Source: Verrucomicrobiota bacterium
GTDB taxonomy: Bacteria; Verrucomicrobiota; Verrucomicrobiia; Limisphaerales; UBA9464
Assembly (NCBI GenBank): GCA_947454705.1
Contig: CANGKZ010000016.1
Location: forward strand, 37,817 to 101,816
Direction: 5' to 3'
DNA length: 64,000 nt
How positions within the stretch are numbered: the first letter of the stretch is position 1; every line of letters starts with the position of its first letter. The position numbers and the translations under genes are program-made. Shown here piece by piece: positions 55,217 to 64,000 of this stretch. Below the pieces are notes generated by a model. It had not been told where the DNA came from and did not search any database. It was given only the letters and a program-made list of their open reading frames with translations.

Positions 55217-57028
55217 TCAGGGCTTCAACTCAGTGCCGCAGTCGGGCATTTCCTTCCCGAACCAGGGGTTGTGTTGGACCCGGTCCAGTTGGATCCACGA
55301 CGCCTTGGCCGGGGCATCGGGAAAGGCGCGACGGGTCATCGGGCATTCGAACAGGCGAACATCGTCGAAGCCGCCCACGCGGGTCCGAAGCTGACGCGCG
55401 ATTTCCACCAGTCGTTGGCTGAGCGGATGAAAGGCGCGTCGGGCCTCGGGCAGGGTGTTGCCTGCGTTCGCTGCGGTGGGAATCAAGGAGGCGACTTCCT
55501 GCGCCGCTTCAATTCCTGGAATCGTACGAATCGCAGCCGCGGCGGACCTCAGCGCGTCCAATCGGCCGTGGAACGCATGCAACTCGTCGTCCGCCAGGGC
55601 ACGTCCCACGGCATCGGCTGCCACCACGAACGTTCGCAGGTTGGAGCGTTGCTCGGTCGTAAGCGTGGCGGGTGTGGATGCGACCGCCGTAGCAACGGAT
55701 GGGGCGAGAGCCCCGGAGACCGCTGGTTCCATCGCGACGGCTGCGGCTGGCGTTGACGCGTCCTGCGAGGAGTCACCCAAGGTCGAGAGCTGGGCCTGCG
55801 CATCGATCATGAATCCGCCCTGAGTGACGACGCGTTCTCCCGGGTTCAACCCGGAGACGATTTCCACCAGCGAGTCACCGACGCGTCCAAGCTGCACGGG
55901 GCGGAGTGCGTAGCGTCCCGGGGTGAGCTCGATGAACACGCGCGGTTTTCCGCCGGGGTTGAGCACTGCGGAGCGCGGGATGGCCAACCGATCCGGAATG
56001 GAGGCGCGCACCCGGACCTCGGCGGTCAACCGGTGCCGGAACAGCCGCTGCGCCGGGGTGCCGGGGCTGGCGGAATTGGTGAGCAGAGGATTGGGCAGCT
56101 CCACGCGCACCTTGGCGGTGGCCGATGCCGGATCGAGGTTGGGATCGATGAATCGAATTTGATTCGTGAATCCCATTCCCGGCAGCGCGGGGGTGGTGAT
56201 CTCGACGGTCTGCCCGCTTTGCAGCCAGGCGAGGTCGCGCTCGTAGGCATCAAATTTGAGCCACATCACCGAGAAGTCGGCGAGCTCGAACAGGGGATCG
56301 CCCTCCTTCACGTATTGCCCGGCGTAGGCAATGCGCTTCACCACCACGCCCGACATCGGGGAGCGGATGTCGATCGAGAGGGTGTCCGGGGTGAAGGTAG
56401 TAGGGAGGGTATCGATCTGGTCGCGGGTGAGCCCGAGCTGCAGCAGGCGGGTGCGGGCGCCGTCGACCAAGGATGAGGGGAGCGTGGAGGTACCAGATTG
56501 GGTACGCAGCGACAGATACTCACGCACGGCGGCGAGAAGCGGCGCGCTGTAGAAGGTTGCCAGGCGGTCGCCGGCGGCGATCTCCGCGCCATCGTGGTGC
56601 AGGAACAGGGCGTCGATGCGGCCCTCCACGTACGCACTGAGAATGCGGTGGCGCGAATCGTCGTCATCGATCGTTCCGCTGAATCGCAGCGTGCGTTCCA
56701 CCGTTTGGCGCCGGACCTCGGCGGTCTGGATTCCAATGGCCACGACGGTGTTGGAGGCCAGCGAGAGTCCGCGGTCGGCACCGCCCGAGTCACCATCGAA
56801 CACGGGCACGAGATCCATGCCGCAGACCGTGCACTTGCCCGGCTTGTCGGACCGGATCCAGGGATGCATGGGCGACTGGTAAAAGAGGATCTTCCGGGCG
56901 GTGGTGCCGGATTGACCGGATCCTCCGGCGGTTCCGTGCGAGGAATGGGATCCGGAGAATTTGGAATTTGCGTACCATCCTGCGCCTCCGGCGAGGAGGA
57001 GCGCGATAAGCAGGGCGATCGGTTTCAT
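55217..57028 (-). CDS. RND efflux periplasmic adaptor (CusB-like) with C-terminal extension
   Basis: About 603 residues from the ATG at 57026-57028. An anchor helix is followed by a heavy-metal-binding domain 'SPMHPWIRSDKPGKCTVCGMDLVPV' (about 50-75; the usual leading Cys is Ser). Then come the barrel-sandwich, hairpin and beta-barrel domains of HlyD-type adaptors. Residues about 455-603 form a helical extension ending in 'FECPMTRRAFPDAPAKASWIQ' and 'HNPWFGKEMPDCG', like the DUF3347-type domain fused to some CusB proteins, with its own CPM and Cys site. It connects the pump to the TolC-like channel. Confidence 0.87.
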   Translation of the reverse strand: MKPIALLIALLLAGGAGWYANSKFSGSHSSHGTAGGSGQSGTTARKILFYQSPMHPWIRSDKPGKCTVCGMDLVPVFDGDSGGADRGLSLASNTVVAIGIQTAEVRRQTVERTLRFSGTIDDDDSRHRILSAYVEGRIDALFLHHDGAEIAAGDRLATFYSAPLLAAVREYLSLRTQSGTSTLPSSLVDGARTRLLQLGLTRDQIDTLPTTFTPDTLSIDIRSPMSGVVVKRIAYAGQYVKEGDPLFELADFSVMWLKFDAYERDLAWLQSGQTVEITTPALPGMGFTNQIRFIDPNLDPASATAKVRVELPNPLLTNSASPGTPAQRLFRHRLTAEVRVRASIPDRLAIPRSAVLNPGGKPRVFIELTPGRYALRPVQLGRVGDSLVEIVSGLNPGERVVTQGGFMIDAQAQLSTLGDSSQDASTPAAAVAMEPAVSGALAPSVATAVASTPATLTTEQRSNLRTFVVAADAVGRALADDELHAFHGRLDALRSAAAAIRTIPGIEAAQEVASLIPTAANAGNTLPEARRAFHPLSQRLVEIARQLRTRVGGFDDVRLFECPMTRRAFPDAPAKASWIQLDRVQHNPWFGKEMPDCGTELKP

Positions 57029-57056
57029 GGGCAGGAAAAGGGAAGGGCGGAAGGCT

Positions 57057-58415
57057 TCAGGGATGGGTGTGGGCCTGGGCGGTGAGCTGAAGGGTCTCCC
57101 GCGCGGTGAGGCCGCAGAGGCGGGACAGCACGTGAATCCGGGTCCACTGTTCGGCGATGGCGCGGGCGAGTCCGAGCCGGGTTTCAAGGCGCATGCGTCG
57201 GGCATCGAGCACGTCGCCGAGCAATCCGCGATTGCTGGTCCACGCGGTCATTGCCGCGGTCACGGCTTGCTCGGTTCGCGGCAGGAGTTCGTCACGGCTG
57301 GCCAGCGCTTCGCGGCGCGCGTTGGAGATTTCAATCAACTCGTGATGCAGCTCGTTGCGAAGGCTGAGGGCGGCATCCGCGGAATCCTGTTCCACCGCGC
57401 GGAGACGGCTGCGGTCGCGCTCGAGGTCGCGTCGATAGGCCGCCCGGTTCCACCAGGGAAGGTTGAGGCTGAGGGTCAGGGTGCCGTTGCGGAATCCGGC
57501 GTCGCCGGCGTATTCGCGTCCCTCGATTCCCACGGCGAGATCGGGTCGGCTGGAACGTCGCGTGGATTCCACGGTGGCCGCTGCAGCGCGGCGTTCGCGG
57601 TCGAGTTCGCGGAGCAGGGGACCGTTGGCGGTGGCGCGTTTGAGGAGGTCGGGCGTGGACTCGAGCGACGGTGCAATCTCCGGCAGGACGAAAGCGGGGA
57701 CTTCCGACAGCGGCTCGCGTCCGAGCGCGTGATTCACCCAGGCGCGGGCAGCGGCGGCGCGTTGACGGTCGTTCGCCAATTGGGTGACCCGGCGAGTGCG
57801 TTCGTTCTGCAGGCGGAGCACTTCGACGGACGTGCCCTGGTTGGATTGGAAACGGGATTCGGCGGTGCGAACCGCGAGGTCGATCCAGGCCAAATCCTCG
57901 GTGTCGATGCGCACGGTTTCATCGGCAAGCGCGGCGTCTAACACGGTTCGGGCGAGGTCCATGCGGAGCTGCTGGAAGAGCGATTCCACGCGCGTTCCTG
58001 CGACTCCGGCCTCGGCCTCGGCTTGGGCGCGGGCGGCGGATTCCTTGCCGAGCACGGGAAGCTTTTGCTCGAGTCCGTACACCAAGTTGCCCTCGTCGCG
58101 GGCCATCATGTGGCGTTCGTCGAACACGGATCCTCCGAGTCGCACCGTGGGATCGGCGAATCGGCGAGTGCCCGCGGCCTGCGAATTTGCCGCATCGAAC
58201 CGCGCCCGTGCGGCCTTCAGCGCAGGGTGGTTGGTGTTCAGCGTGGCGGATTGCGCTTCAATCCATTCCAGCGTGACGGGCGTGGAAGGACCGACCGCGG
58301 GGCTGGTGTCCGAGTGCGGATCGGCAGCGGCGAGCGGCGTTACGGACAGCGTCAGCCAGATCGATGCCGACACGCACGACCAAGCCCGCGGGAACGAGCG
58401 GAAAAGAGTTTTCAT
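57057..58415 (-). CDS. TolC-family outer membrane channel (CusC-like)
   Basis: About 452 residues from the ATG at 58413-58415 with a signal peptide. Long helical repeats contain typical TolC segments ('TLNTNHPALKAARARFDAANSQAAGTRRFADP', 'RNGTLTLSLNLPWWNRAAYRRDLER'). Two homologous halves are visible. It supplies the outer membrane duct for the CusA/CusB-like pump; its stop is 28 bp before the adaptor start. Confidence 0.88.
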   Translation of the reverse strand: MKTLFRSFPRAWSCVSASIWLTLSVTPLAAADPHSDTSPAVGPSTPVTLEWIEAQSATLNTNHPALKAARARFDAANSQAAGTRRFADPTVRLGGSVFDERHMMARDEGNLVYGLEQKLPVLGKESAARAQAEAEAGVAGTRVESLFQQLRMDLARTVLDAALADETVRIDTEDLAWIDLAVRTAESRFQSNQGTSVEVLRLQNERTRRVTQLANDRQRAAAARAWVNHALGREPLSEVPAFVLPEIAPSLESTPDLLKRATANGPLLRELDRERRAAAATVESTRRSSRPDLAVGIEGREYAGDAGFRNGTLTLSLNLPWWNRAAYRRDLERDRSRLRAVEQDSADAALSLRNELHHELIEISNARREALASRDELLPRTEQAVTAAMTAWTSNRGLLGDVLDARRMRLETRLGLARAIAEQWTRIHVLSRLCGLTARETLQLTAQAHTHP

Positions 58416-58608
58416 GATTCTCGGCGGAGCGGACCCAGGGCAGCCGGAGCGATGGGCCAACGAAAGCAAACGGACGGATGCAGACCAAACGGGGGGCGGA
58501 TCGAATCCTCAGCGAAGCAGAGGAAACGAACTCGAGGGGGTGGGGAAACGCCGCATGGAAGGGGCTATGCCCAAATTTGGGCACACGACTTTCCGGGCGC
58601 TCAGGGAA
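58416..58608. other. Intergenic region upstream of the efflux operon
   Basis: 193 bp; probably contains the promoter of the minus-strand efflux genes. No clear -10/-35 was identified. Confidence 0.35.
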
Positions 58609-59010
58609 TCAAATGAGGAAGACGCCGTGCCGGAGGAAAAGAGGCACGGTGGGGGCCGTGAGGGCACCGAAGGAAACGGAGGTTTGATCGGGCGCGGATT
58701 GCGGTGCTGTGGCGTGGAACCGGAGCAGGGTGGCGTGGACCGCGAAGAACATGGCCCGCGAAGAACCTCCGAAATGGGAGGCCGGAGCGGAAGGAGCAGA
58801 GGAAGACGGGGCCTGCTCGATGCAGCAGGACTTGGGACAGCACGAGCGCGGTGCGGGCTGGGAATGCGCCTTGGCCTTGCAGCAGGCCGAAGCGGGCGAT
58901 TCCACTCCGGAACCTGACTTGAGGTTCAAGCCACTGCCGCTGGAATCCGACGCCACAATCTGCCCCCACACGAGCGCGAAGCTCGCCAGAAGGGTGCAGA
59001 TCCATTTCAT
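58609..59010 (-). CDS. Small secreted Cys-rich protein of the metal-efflux locus
   Basis: 133 residues. Signal peptide 'MKWICTLLASFALVWGQIVA'. After it comes 'ACCKAKAHSQPAPRSCCPKSCC', six Cys in about 20 residues, resembling a copper thiolate site. The C-terminal 60 residues are hydrophobic/proline-rich and end 'LFLRHGVFLI'. No family recognised. It lies between the TRASH-domain gene and the TolC gene, so a copper-related periplasmic role is likely. Confidence 0.6.
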   Translation of the reverse strand: MKWICTLLASFALVWGQIVASDSSGSGLNLKSGSGVESPASACCKAKAHSQPAPRSCCPKSCCIEQAPSSSAPSAPASHFGGSSRAMFFAVHATLLRFHATAPQSAPDQTSVSFGALTAPTVPLFLRHGVFLI

Positions 59011-59052
59011 AACTAAAGTGGGATGTCGCGGAGCGGAATGCGCCTCAGAGCA

Positions 59053-59322
59053 TCACTTCGCAGCGAGCTTGGTCAAATATTTCGCCGGATCGGCATCGAA
59101 GTCCTTCCGGCAGTTGTTGCAGCACAGCTTGATCTCCTGCCCCTGATACGCAAAGACCACGGGTTCGCCCATGCCGCCGAGTTTCTCATCGGAAACCGGA
59201 CACACCTGGAGCGGATACGGCTTCAGTCCGGCGGTCGCGGAAGGGGTCGACTTTCCGGAATCACATCCGGCCCCGACTCCACCGATCATTCCGACCACCG
59301 CGATTGCAGAAATCCATTTCAT
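59053..59322 (-). CDS. Small TRASH/YHS-type metal-binding lipoprotein (paralogue)
   Basis: About 89 residues from the ATG at 59320-59322. Lipobox-like 'GGVGAGC' follows the signal helix. The domain 'VCPVSDEKLGGMGEPVVFAYQGQEIKLCCNNCRKDFDADPAKYLTKL' is almost identical to the protein at 54791-55129, with the same CC..C ligands; the tail is shorter and lacks the His cluster. First gene of the metal-efflux cluster on the minus strand. The two genes look like an older duplication because the codons have diverged. Confidence 0.85.
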   Translation of the reverse strand: MKWISAIAVVGMIGGVGAGCDSGKSTPSATAGLKPYPLQVCPVSDEKLGGMGEPVVFAYQGQEIKLCCNNCRKDFDADPAKYLTKLAAK

Positions 59323-59410
59323 AGCAGGCAGGCTCTTCTTCACGCCCAGACGATGACACGCATTTCTCGGATTTTCAACCTTCGCCAACCCCCCCAATCT
59401 TGGCATGTGC

Positions 59411-59836
59411 TCACTTCGGCGGACGAAGGCTTCCGCGGTTGTAGTCCATGGAGCCTGCCGGGGTGAGGAAGCCGGATTCGAGTCGGACCGACAGAAAAAT
59501 CGCTTCATCGGGGTCGCTCCCGGTGACCGGGTAAAATGTGACTCGGCGATCGTGCAGGAACTTTTTCTCCGCCGGCTGGAACGCATTCAGGGCTTCGAGG
59601 GATTCCAGCGTGAGCGTGGGGAAATCCTGTCGCTCCCCAAGGAAAGTGCGGAGCTGCTGGGTCACGGCCTCGGCGCGCGCCCCAGCCTGATCCGCCCACT
59701 GCATGTTGCGTGCGTTGCGCATGGCGCGGCCGACCGGACCGAGGAGCAGTCCGGCCAGCACCGCGATAATTCCGATGACGCAGAGCAGCTCGATGAGCGT
59801 TACGCCCCGGCGGGATCTTGAGAGCGAGGTCTTCAT
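59411..59836 (-). CDS. Type II secretion/type IV pilin-like prepilin (GspG/H family)
   Basis: About 141 residues from the ATG at 59834-59836. 'SRSRRGVTLIELLCVIGIIAVLAGLLL' has the prepilin peptidase site (G/VTLIE) and the following hydrophobic helix. The rest is a short globular domain. Verrucomicrobia often encode many lone prepilins; no secretion apparatus gene is nearby. Its start is 24 bp from the stop of the following large gene. Confidence 0.85.
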   Translation of the reverse strand: MKTSLSRSRRGVTLIELLCVIGIIAVLAGLLLGPVGRAMRNARNMQWADQAGARAEAVTQQLRTFLGERQDFPTLTLESLEALNAFQPAEKKFLHDRRVTFYPVTGSDPDEAIFLSVRLESGFLTPAGSMDYNRGSLRPPK

Positions 59837-59860
59837 GATCCGGTGAAGTCCGGCGTTCAA

Positions 59861-62800
59861 TTATTTCAACGTGCCGAGGAACTCGATCACGTCGCGCAGA
59901 TCCTGTCGGCTGAGCAGCTGGCCGAGTCCTTCGGGCATGCCGCTGAGGCCCTTGTCGCGCGAGGCGATGTCGGACTTCTTCAACGTCACTTCGCCATCTT
60001 CGGGAGAGAGCAGCACCACGGCTGAATCGGTCTCGCGCTTGAGCACGCCGGCGTAGGCCGCGCCGTTCTTCATCGAGATCATGGCGGTCTCGAAGCCTTG
60101 AGAGATTTGTTTGTTCGGGAACACGATGCTTTCGAGCAGGTATTCGCGGGGCTGGCGCGAGGCGAGTCCATCGAGCACCGGACCCGCGTTGCCGCCGCCG
60201 TCGTTGCCAATGTGATGACACCGCGTGCAGGCCACGGCGGCGTTTTCATAGAAGATCTTCCGGCCGCGTGCGGCATCGCCTCCGTTCAGGGTCTCGCGAT
60301 AGGGCGTGAGATGATCCTGCGGGAGCTTCCATTTTCCGTAGGCTTCCAGACGCGACTTCACGGCGGTGGCGTTGCGTTTACCGGCGGCTTCGACGAGGTC
60401 GAGCATCACTTCGTTCGCCACTTCACGCTTCATGAGCTTGTCCATCCACTCGGCGAGCAGCGCGTCGGCGGCGTCTGACTTCAACGTGCCCAGCGAGGCA
60501 AAGGCCGATTGCTGTTCCGCGAGGGATCCGCTGGAGAGTTTTGCGGCGAGCTGACCGGCGGCGTCGTTGGGATTGAGTTCGGCGTTCAGCTTGGAGGCTT
60601 CGAGGCGAACCGCTTCGGTGGAATCGGTCGCGGAGAACTTCAGGAGGTCGGCCACCTGCGACTTGTCGTTCGAGACCCGAATGAAGGCACGCAGGGCCGC
60701 GACGCGACCGGCGGCGGGAATGCCGGCGTTGTGAACGAGCGCGCCCAATTGTGGGGCGGCCTGGGTGAGTCGCAGCTCGGTGATGGCCTCGGCAGCGGCT
60801 CCGAGTAGCGAGACGGCAGGGGATGATGATGACGCGGTCTCCTGCGCCGGCGCGCGACGGCTGGATTCAGCAGCGATCAAACGGGGAAGGATTCGTTCCA
60901 ATGCGGCGCGGGCCGGGGCGGCATCGCGTGCTGGGAGCGGTCGATAGGTTCCCACGATGCGATCCCGCGGATGTGGCGCAGCCCAGGTGCCAAGGGCGTG
61001 GAGTGCCTCGCTGCGGATGAGATCGGAAAGGTCGGACCGGAGGACGAGCGATGCGAGACGTTCGGCGGATGCCGGCGAGCCTTCGCGGAAGTTCGCATTC
61101 ACCACGCGCAGCAGCATCGGCGTGAGCTGGTCGACCGGTGCGGTGCCCCAGGGCAGCGGTTGATCGGCCCGAACGTCGCGGATTGCGACCCGGTTTTCGG
61201 TGGACGCGTTATCGCTTCCGCCGGTCTTCCAGGTGGAAAACTTCTGCAGCAATGGATCGAGCTTCGATGCCTCCGCCAACGACGCGAGGGCAGGAAAGGC
61301 CGAAGCGATGGGAACGTCGTTGATGGCTCGGGCTGCTTCGAGGACGAGCGCCGGAGAGGCATCGGAGAGATGGTGACTCACCTCGGCATCGGCGAGAATC
61401 CGGTGTGACAGCAGGGCTGCCATGCGGACCTCTGCGGAGGCGTGGGATTCGATGTCCTTCGACAGACGAACCTTGGTGCCCGGCGCGAGTTGACGGACAG
61501 CGAACAGATTCGCCGCTGTCGTGCGGATCCAGGGATCGTTCTCTCCGCTCGATTTCAACAGGGCCGCCACGAGGGAGTCGGGATTGAATCCGCGCACGGT
61601 GGTGCCTAGCCGATCCGCAGCAAGTTGCTCGGCCTTGCTTCCGGCGGCACGGGCCGCAGAGCCGACCGCCTTCTGGCGCGTGGAGAAATAGGTGACGCTG
61701 TGGCGGCGATGATCCTGCAATTTGACCTGCGCCTGGAGTGCGGCGAATTGAACGGTGCGATCGGAATCTGAGAGCAGGAGTCCGACTTCCCCGACGGCGT
61801 TGAAGAGTCCGGCATCTCCGAGCAGGCGCGCGGTGGCGGCGCGGACCTTGGGATCGGTGTCCTTCAGCAGCGGCATCATCTCGCTCAATTCCTTCGCAAA
61901 GGCGTCGTCCCCCTTGGGCGTTTCAACGCGCGCAATCTGACCGATGCCCCAAAGCGCATGCAGGCGCGCCAGCGTGTGCTTCGACTTCAGCGCGACATCG
62001 CGGAAGGCGGGGAAGGACTTCGCGCCGCGGGCCGCGAGTTCGAACTGGGCGTCCTGGCGGATGCGTAGGTCGCGGTGTTCCAAAAGAGGTACAAGCTCCG
62101 CCTCGGCGCGCTTCGTCATGCCCTCGGCGAGGAGTTTGGCGGTTTGTTGAACCACGGGGTCGGCCACCACCTCGGGGAAGTAGGCGCGATACAGACGGCC
62201 CTTGTTGCTCTTGGGCCAGCCCTCGTGCCAGTCGGCAAACCAGATGCTGCCATCGGGGCCGAGATCGACGTCGGGCACGAGCACGTTCCACACGAACTCA
62301 TCATGGGCGACAAGCTCGAAGCCCGCACCCTTGGGACGGTTCAACAGGGAGTAGATTCCGCTCTTGGCGCTGGTGCCCTTGAAGTCGGCCAGGAGGAAGC
62401 GCCCCTGCAGCGACTTCGGGAAACTGGTGCCGTAGTCATAGACCAATCCGCTGGGGCCATCGCCGATGTTGGCCACGGGAGGGACGATGTAGGCGGCCTG
62501 TCCATCGAAGTGCGGCACCCAGAGGCGTTCCATGTTCCACGGACCGGCGTTGCCGAGCGGGGCGTGCTGATAGCCCACGCGCCACCCGTAGTCGCCGCCT
62601 TCGACCACGTATTCCCAGCGTTCGCGATCGCCCTGGTCGGAATCGTTGTCGCCGGTGAAGAGGTTCCCGAATTCGTCGAAGGCCAATTCCTGCGGGTTCC
62701 GCAATCCGCGGGCGAACACCTCCAGCTGGGAGCCATCGGGTTCGCAGCGGAAGACGGCGCCTTCATCCGGGAGATCGATGACCCTTCCCTCCTGCGTGAC

Positions 62801-63646
62801 CACATGGGTGCCGCGGTCGCCGACGCTGAAGTAGAGGCGTCCGTCGGGACCAAATTTGAGGCCGTGAAGGTCGTGTCCGGTGAAGCTGAAGCGCACGCCC
62901 CAGCCGCGCAGCAGTTCGGTGGCTTCGAATCCGTCGAGATGCACCTTGGGCCGGCTGGCGAGCGGGCTGGGGGCCGGGGAGGTCTTGGGTTTGGCGTCGC
63001 GGGTTCCGGTGCCTGGGGCGAAGCGCCAGACGCTGGGAATGTCGGTGAACCAGAGTTGTCCGTAGCGGGCGAGCACGCCGCTCGCGATGCCGTCGAGCGG
63101 GGAGTTCAATCCATCGGCCACCACGGTGGACTTGTCGGCCTTGCCGGTGTGGTGGGTGTCCTCGATCAGGCGGATGACTTCGGTTTCGCGACTGAGCTCC
63201 TTTTCGCCATCGGGACCGAACCATTTGCGGATGTTGGCGAGTCGATCGTCGATGGTGCGCGACGCGAGATCGTCCTCAAGCATGAACATGTAGTGCCGGA
63301 TATCGAGCACGCTGGTTCGGTAGCGATACGTCTCGCTGGTCCACACGCGGCCCTGTTCATCGACGGAGAACGCGACCGGATTGGCGAGCATTGGCTCTGC
63401 GGCCCAGAGATCGACTTTGAGTCCGGGGTGGATTTTGTACTGCTTGATGCGGGCCTGTCCCTCGCTGCTCGCCGGTGCGAGGAGGGGGGCGGCGGGTCGT
63501 TCGTCCTTCACGAGGGGACGGAACCCATTCGTGCCGGCGCCGGATTCCTTCACGGCACCGATGTCGGCCGCGAAGGCGGCTCCGGGCAGGATGGAGGCGG
63601 CGACGAGACGGACGGCGGCCGCGATGGAGCGGGAAAACGGGGACAT
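59861..63646 (-). CDS. PVC-type heme-binding beta-propeller protein (1261 aa)
   Basis: From the ATG at 63644-63646, signal peptide included. The propeller (about 70-520) starts 'YKIHPGLKVDLWAAEPMLANPVAFSVDEQGRVWTSETYRY' and is followed by a long HEAT-like helical region (about 530-1090). A C-terminal cytochrome c module has CTRCHH (about 1140) and 'GPVLDGL', then 'FETAMISMKNGAAYAGVLKRE'. It is larger than the homologue at 26585, mostly in the HEAT-like part. Probably a periplasmic oxidoreductase with unknown substrate; it is co-oriented with the prepilin. Confidence 0.9.
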   Translation of the reverse strand: MSPFSRSIAAAVRLVAASILPGAAFAADIGAVKESGAGTNGFRPLVKDERPAAPLLAPASSEGQARIKQYKIHPGLKVDLWAAEPMLANPVAFSVDEQGRVWTSETYRYRTSVLDIRHYMFMLEDDLASRTIDDRLANIRKWFGPDGEKELSRETEVIRLIEDTHHTGKADKSTVVADGLNSPLDGIASGVLARYGQLWFTDIPSVWRFAPGTGTRDAKPKTSPAPSPLASRPKVHLDGFEATELLRGWGVRFSFTGHDLHGLKFGPDGRLYFSVGDRGTHVVTQEGRVIDLPDEGAVFRCEPDGSQLEVFARGLRNPQELAFDEFGNLFTGDNDSDQGDRERWEYVVEGGDYGWRVGYQHAPLGNAGPWNMERLWVPHFDGQAAYIVPPVANIGDGPSGLVYDYGTSFPKSLQGRFLLADFKGTSAKSGIYSLLNRPKGAGFELVAHDEFVWNVLVPDVDLGPDGSIWFADWHEGWPKSNKGRLYRAYFPEVVADPVVQQTAKLLAEGMTKRAEAELVPLLEHRDLRIRQDAQFELAARGAKSFPAFRDVALKSKHTLARLHALWGIGQIARVETPKGDDAFAKELSEMMPLLKDTDPKVRAATARLLGDAGLFNAVGEVGLLLSDSDRTVQFAALQAQVKLQDHRRHSVTYFSTRQKAVGSAARAAGSKAEQLAADRLGTTVRGFNPDSLVAALLKSSGENDPWIRTTAANLFAVRQLAPGTKVRLSKDIESHASAEVRMAALLSHRILADAEVSHHLSDASPALVLEAARAINDVPIASAFPALASLAEASKLDPLLQKFSTWKTGGSDNASTENRVAIRDVRADQPLPWGTAPVDQLTPMLLRVVNANFREGSPASAERLASLVLRSDLSDLIRSEALHALGTWAAPHPRDRIVGTYRPLPARDAAPARAALERILPRLIAAESSRRAPAQETASSSSPAVSLLGAAAEAITELRLTQAAPQLGALVHNAGIPAAGRVAALRAFIRVSNDKSQVADLLKFSATDSTEAVRLEASKLNAELNPNDAAGQLAAKLSSGSLAEQQSAFASLGTLKSDAADALLAEWMDKLMKREVANEVMLDLVEAAGKRNATAVKSRLEAYGKWKLPQDHLTPYRETLNGGDAARGRKIFYENAAVACTRCHHIGNDGGGNAGPVLDGLASRQPREYLLESIVFPNKQISQGFETAMISMKNGAAYAGVLKRETDSAVVLLSPEDGEVTLKKSDIASRDKGLSGMPEGLGQLLSRQDLRDVIEFLGTLK

Positions 63647-64000
63647 GGCCGCGGAGAATGGCGGGCCGGGGAATTGAGTTGAACCGAAAAAGCAGGGGAT
63701 GCGGAACCGGTGCGGGATGTCGGAGATCGGAGATTGGGGCGAAAGACGCGGGATGCTGGATGCTGGATGATCGGTCGGTTTTTCATCGCGCCCGATTTCG
63801 AAAGCGGTGTCGACGCTGCGCTTTGCCACCGCACTCCAAATCGATCGGCGACGCTCGGTCAAGTCCGGGTCAGGATTTGACACTCTTGCGAGTAGGTCAG
63901 GAGAGAGGCTGGGTTAGGATTGTGGAGGTCGGCGCCTGGGATAACTGCCGATTTGAGACGTCCGTTGAACCCGGGGTTCGCGGCTCAAATCGTGCATCGA
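63647..64000. other. Gene-free right end of the window
   Basis: 354 bp upstream of the large heme protein. No gene, tRNA or repeat was recognised; it should contain the promoter of the minus-strand gene. Confidence 0.35.

Noticed and set aside
62075..63682. 535-codon frame opposite the 1261-aa heme protein
   Set aside because: Antisense shadow without domain; the opposite strand carries the clear propeller and heme motifs.

Overview
The window looks like chromosomal DNA of a GC-rich member of the Verrucomicrobiota, probably near the Pedosphaera/Limisphaerales lineages. This is inferred from gene content, not from a marker gene. The pointers are two very large PVC-type beta-propeller/heme-c proteins, a Tat-exported xylose-isomerase-like TIM-barrel protein beside a nucleoside-type MFS transporter, an alternative complex III operon, a lone prepilin, weak Shine-Dalgarno use, and dispersed intergenic inverted repeats. 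No rRNA and no CRISPR array are present; one tRNA gene is.

Layout. 1-12.4 kb holds secreted or periplasmic catabolic and hypothetical genes: a parallel beta-helix protein, a PhnZ-like HD oxygenase, two PHP-type metallohydrolases, a GH44 glycosidase, a PQQ-type beta-propeller and an HTTM membrane protein. 13.1-19.5 kb is a compact integrative element at the 3' end of tRNA-Phe(GAA). It is bounded by 57-bp perfect direct repeats and carries a tyrosine recombinase, a translationally coupled chain of small genes, a replisome-organiser-like protein and a DnaB-type helicase, but no capsid, portal or lysis genes. It resembles a phage satellite or replicating island. 19.7-24.6 kb carries the transporter/isomerase pair and an alpha-E/ATP-grasp pair. 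24.7-33.6 kb is mixed housekeeping: DUF971, MobA-like, a PVC cytochrome, an APC permease, MTA phosphorylase, a universal stress protein and a glycogen-binding-domain protein. 33.7-38.0 kb has two regulators, a P1B-4 metal ATPase and small membrane and His/Cys-rich peptides.

38.3-49.6 kb is the main respiratory block. The alternative complex III genes actABCDEF come first, several with overlapping start and stop codons. They are followed by a small anchored protein and a cbb3-oxidase-like trio (CcoN-like, CcoO-like, CcoP-like). In the CcoN-like subunit every position expected to bind heme b, heme b3 or CuB, and the cross-linked tyrosine, appears to be replaced, so it is probably not an oxygen reductase. 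This is the most unusual system in the window.

50.1-51.4 kb encodes Kdo transferase (WaaA). 51.4-59.3 kb is a minus-strand copper/silver-type efflux locus: a CusA-like pump, a CusB-like adaptor with a C-terminal extension, a TolC-like channel, two paralogous small TRASH/YHS proteins and a Cys-rich secreted protein. The window ends with a prepilin-like gene and a 1261-residue PVC-type heme protein.
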